A DNA stretch of 64,000 nt. Origin: Larus michahellis. Lineage: Eukaryota > Chordata > Aves > Charadriiformes > Laridae. How positions within the stretch are numbered: position 1 is the first letter of the stretch; each line of letters opens with the position of its first letter. A model generated the notes under the pieces. It made no database searches. It saw only the letters and a list, made by a program, of their open reading frames with translations, and was not told the origin of the DNA. Of this stretch, positions 62,474 to 64,000 are shown piece after piece. The translations under genes were made by a program, and so were the position numbers. The stretch spans positions 28,732,397 through 28,796,396 of the forward strand of contig NC_133901.1 in assembly GCF_964199755.1 (NCBI RefSeq), written 5' to 3'.

Positions 62474-62494
62474 AAAAAAAAAAAAAAAAAAAAA
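62474..62494 (+). repeat. Poly-A run (21 bases)
   Basis: Uninterrupted A homopolymer after AAGGG. No clear retroposed body or target-site duplication is seen. Confidence 0.85.
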
Positions 62495-63095
62495 GGCAAG
62501 AAATAGCATTCTTATTACAAGGTAAACAGCATTAGCTCCATCTTGGGGGAGTAGAAACACCACGGCGGTGATAGGCTTTTCTGCCCACAAGCTGTGGAAG
62601 GGCGGTGGAACGCGCTCCACCCTCCCCTTGTGTAACGCTCCCCATGCAGCAGCTGTAAATAATCATTTACCTGTGTGCGCGCGCCTCTTTTGCTGCTTTT
62701 TTTAGGGCCTTTCTTCCTAAATGCAGCTCCTGGAGGGGTGGCTGCACTGAGGTGTGCGTGGCACAGCCTTGGCCGGAGCTGGCAGAGCTCTGCCACACGC
62801 GACCCGAGCTGGAGCCGGTGGCCCTGGGTTACTCCTGTGAGCAAAGCTGCCAGCTGCAGTACGGGGGATGGGACAGCGTGGGCTGCATTTGTTGTTTTTC
62901 CAGCGAAAAGAGCTCAATGGTTCATTTTAATTATTGTTTTTCCCAGACCTGCACTAGCATTTCTCAACGCTTTGCAGCTCTCTAGAAAAGGTCTGGTAAA
63001 AAAAACACACCGGCCAAAACGCATCTGTCAGTGAGCCAGGTCTGGTTGTTTACCTGACTCCAGGATTTCAAAGCAAGTGCTCTGTGGAGTTTTTT

Positions 63096-63175
63096 CACAG
63101 AATCCCAGAATTGTAGGGGTTGGAAGGGACCTTTGGAGATCATCTAGTCCAACCCCCCTGCCAAAGCAGGTTCAG
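63096..63175 (-). mobile_element. CR1 LINE 3'-terminal fragment
   Basis: CACAGAATCCCAGAATTGTA, then GGGGTTGGAAGGGACCTTTGGAGATCATCTAGTCCAACCCCCCTGCCAAAGCAGGTTCA, is the reverse complement of the CR1 3' end. Only about 80 bases remain, inserted with the 3' end at the low coordinate. Confidence 0.93.
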
Positions 63176-64000
63176 ACTTTTCTTCACTGCAGGTGCTCAG
63201 AAACTGGGGACAGCAAGGGGAAGGCAGTCCTTTCCTATGTGCGTTTTTGTGCTTTGTTTTGTTGTTTTGTTTTTTTTTAAATCAGTGAAAATGCTCTACC
63301 ACTGACCCAGACCTACGGGTTGTCTCTTTTATGGAGGCTTACTGGTCATTGTCTTGGTGTAACATGACAAAAGCGTCATTTGGGGAGTATGCGTGGGATG
63401 GATGCTCTAGGAGCAGAAATGCGCCCGTGCCCAAGCTTACAGCCCTGTGCAAGGGGCAGGGGAGACCGAGGAGTAACGAAACCCTCTGCCGCTGCCTTGC
63501 CCAAGGGAGGGATGTGGCCTCGGCCCAGCAAGAAGAGCCTGCTCAAGAGGGAGTCTGATTTACAGTGCCCTGTAATTTGCTGATGCCGTAATATGTTTAG
63601 CTTGGGGAAAAGGCTCTGTTGATGTTAACGTGTTCGCTCACATTGGAGCTGCGGTATGTTCCGTCGACATGAAAAACAACACCGCGCTGGGCTGCGGCTG
63701 GACCGTCCTTCTGAAAATAACGGGGCAGCAGCTCGGCTGGGGCTGAACTGTGGGGGCTTCCACGAGGTGGGAGCGGCCTCCTGAACCCTCCAGAGCCAAT
63801 TTGGATGTGCCAGCCCAGCATCTGCTGCAGTAATGCTGGCCCTTCATTAAGAGCTATAGGCCAGGTTTATTAGACTCAAAGAGTTAGCACTGGATCAAGC
63901 GGTATTTCCCTTAAAGCTTTGGAACTGGCCCCAAACCACTCATGACAGCGTCAAAAAACAAAGCTCCATCCCCCATCTACAACCTTTCCCCTAACTGCTG

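Larger units (their letters stand above)
58041..64000. other. Gene-free right flank (P3H2 side)
   Basis: No coding exon is supported. It holds a 21-base poly-A run and a short CR1 3' end (listed). In human the next gene in this direction is P3H2, transcribed in the same direction as CLDN1; its CpG-rich first exon is not visible here. Confidence 0.6.

Noticed and set aside
58041-64000. Search for P3H2 first exon
   Set aside because: No CpG-rich coding exon with a signal peptide and TPR-type sequence is visible.

Overview
This is a vertebrate nuclear window, almost certainly from a bird. It has long non-coding stretches, short coding exons bounded by GT/AG splice sites, one CpG-island promoter, CR1 LINE 3' ends (the dominant avian repeat), weathered MIR-like tRNA-derived SINE relics, and no mammalian Alu/L1-type sequence. 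I cannot name the species. There is no bacterial, phage or CRISPR content.

Three protein-coding genes can be reconstructed exon by exon with intact frames, and nearly every long open frame elsewhere looks like chance. From left to right: TMEM207 on the + strand (12625-16741, 5 coding exons, 149 aa), CLDN16 on the - strand (31602 down to 24632, 5 coding exons, 237 aa), and CLDN1 on the + strand (46021-56106, 4 coding exons, 211 aa). This is the IL1RAP-TMEM207-CLDN16-CLDN1-P3H2 neighbourhood of human 3q28 in reversed orientation. I see no coding exon of either flanking gene (IL1RAP expected to the left, P3H2 to the right).

Layout: 1-12.5 kb is gene-free, with AT-rich blocks, one probable SINE relic and a TA/TG tract. 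TMEM207 occupies 12.6-16.9 kb. About 17-24 kb is the tail-to-tail spacer between TMEM207 and CLDN16. CLDN16 occupies 24.6-31.6 kb. About 31.6-45.5 kb is the head-to-head spacer between CLDN16 and CLDN1. A CpG island with Sp1-type GC boxes and a TATA-like element lies at 45.5-46.7 kb. CLDN1 has an 8.2-kb first intron and a 3'UTR of about 1.9 kb ending near 58.04 kb. 58-64 kb is gene-free apart from a short CR1 end and a poly-A run.

CLDN1 and CLDN16 are tight-junction tetraspan proteins. They share two introns at homologous positions and phases, which marks them as diverged relatives. CLDN1 is a general barrier claudin; CLDN16 is known in mammals as a renal claudin for Mg2+/Ca2+ reabsorption. 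TMEM207 is a small single-pass membrane protein with a PPxY WW-binding motif. I found no undescribed biological system. The items most worth a second look are the start-codon evidence for the short form of CLDN16, the reconstructed avian TMEM207 with a duplicated TTTTAAAAGCTCC element just upstream, and the divergent claudin spacer.
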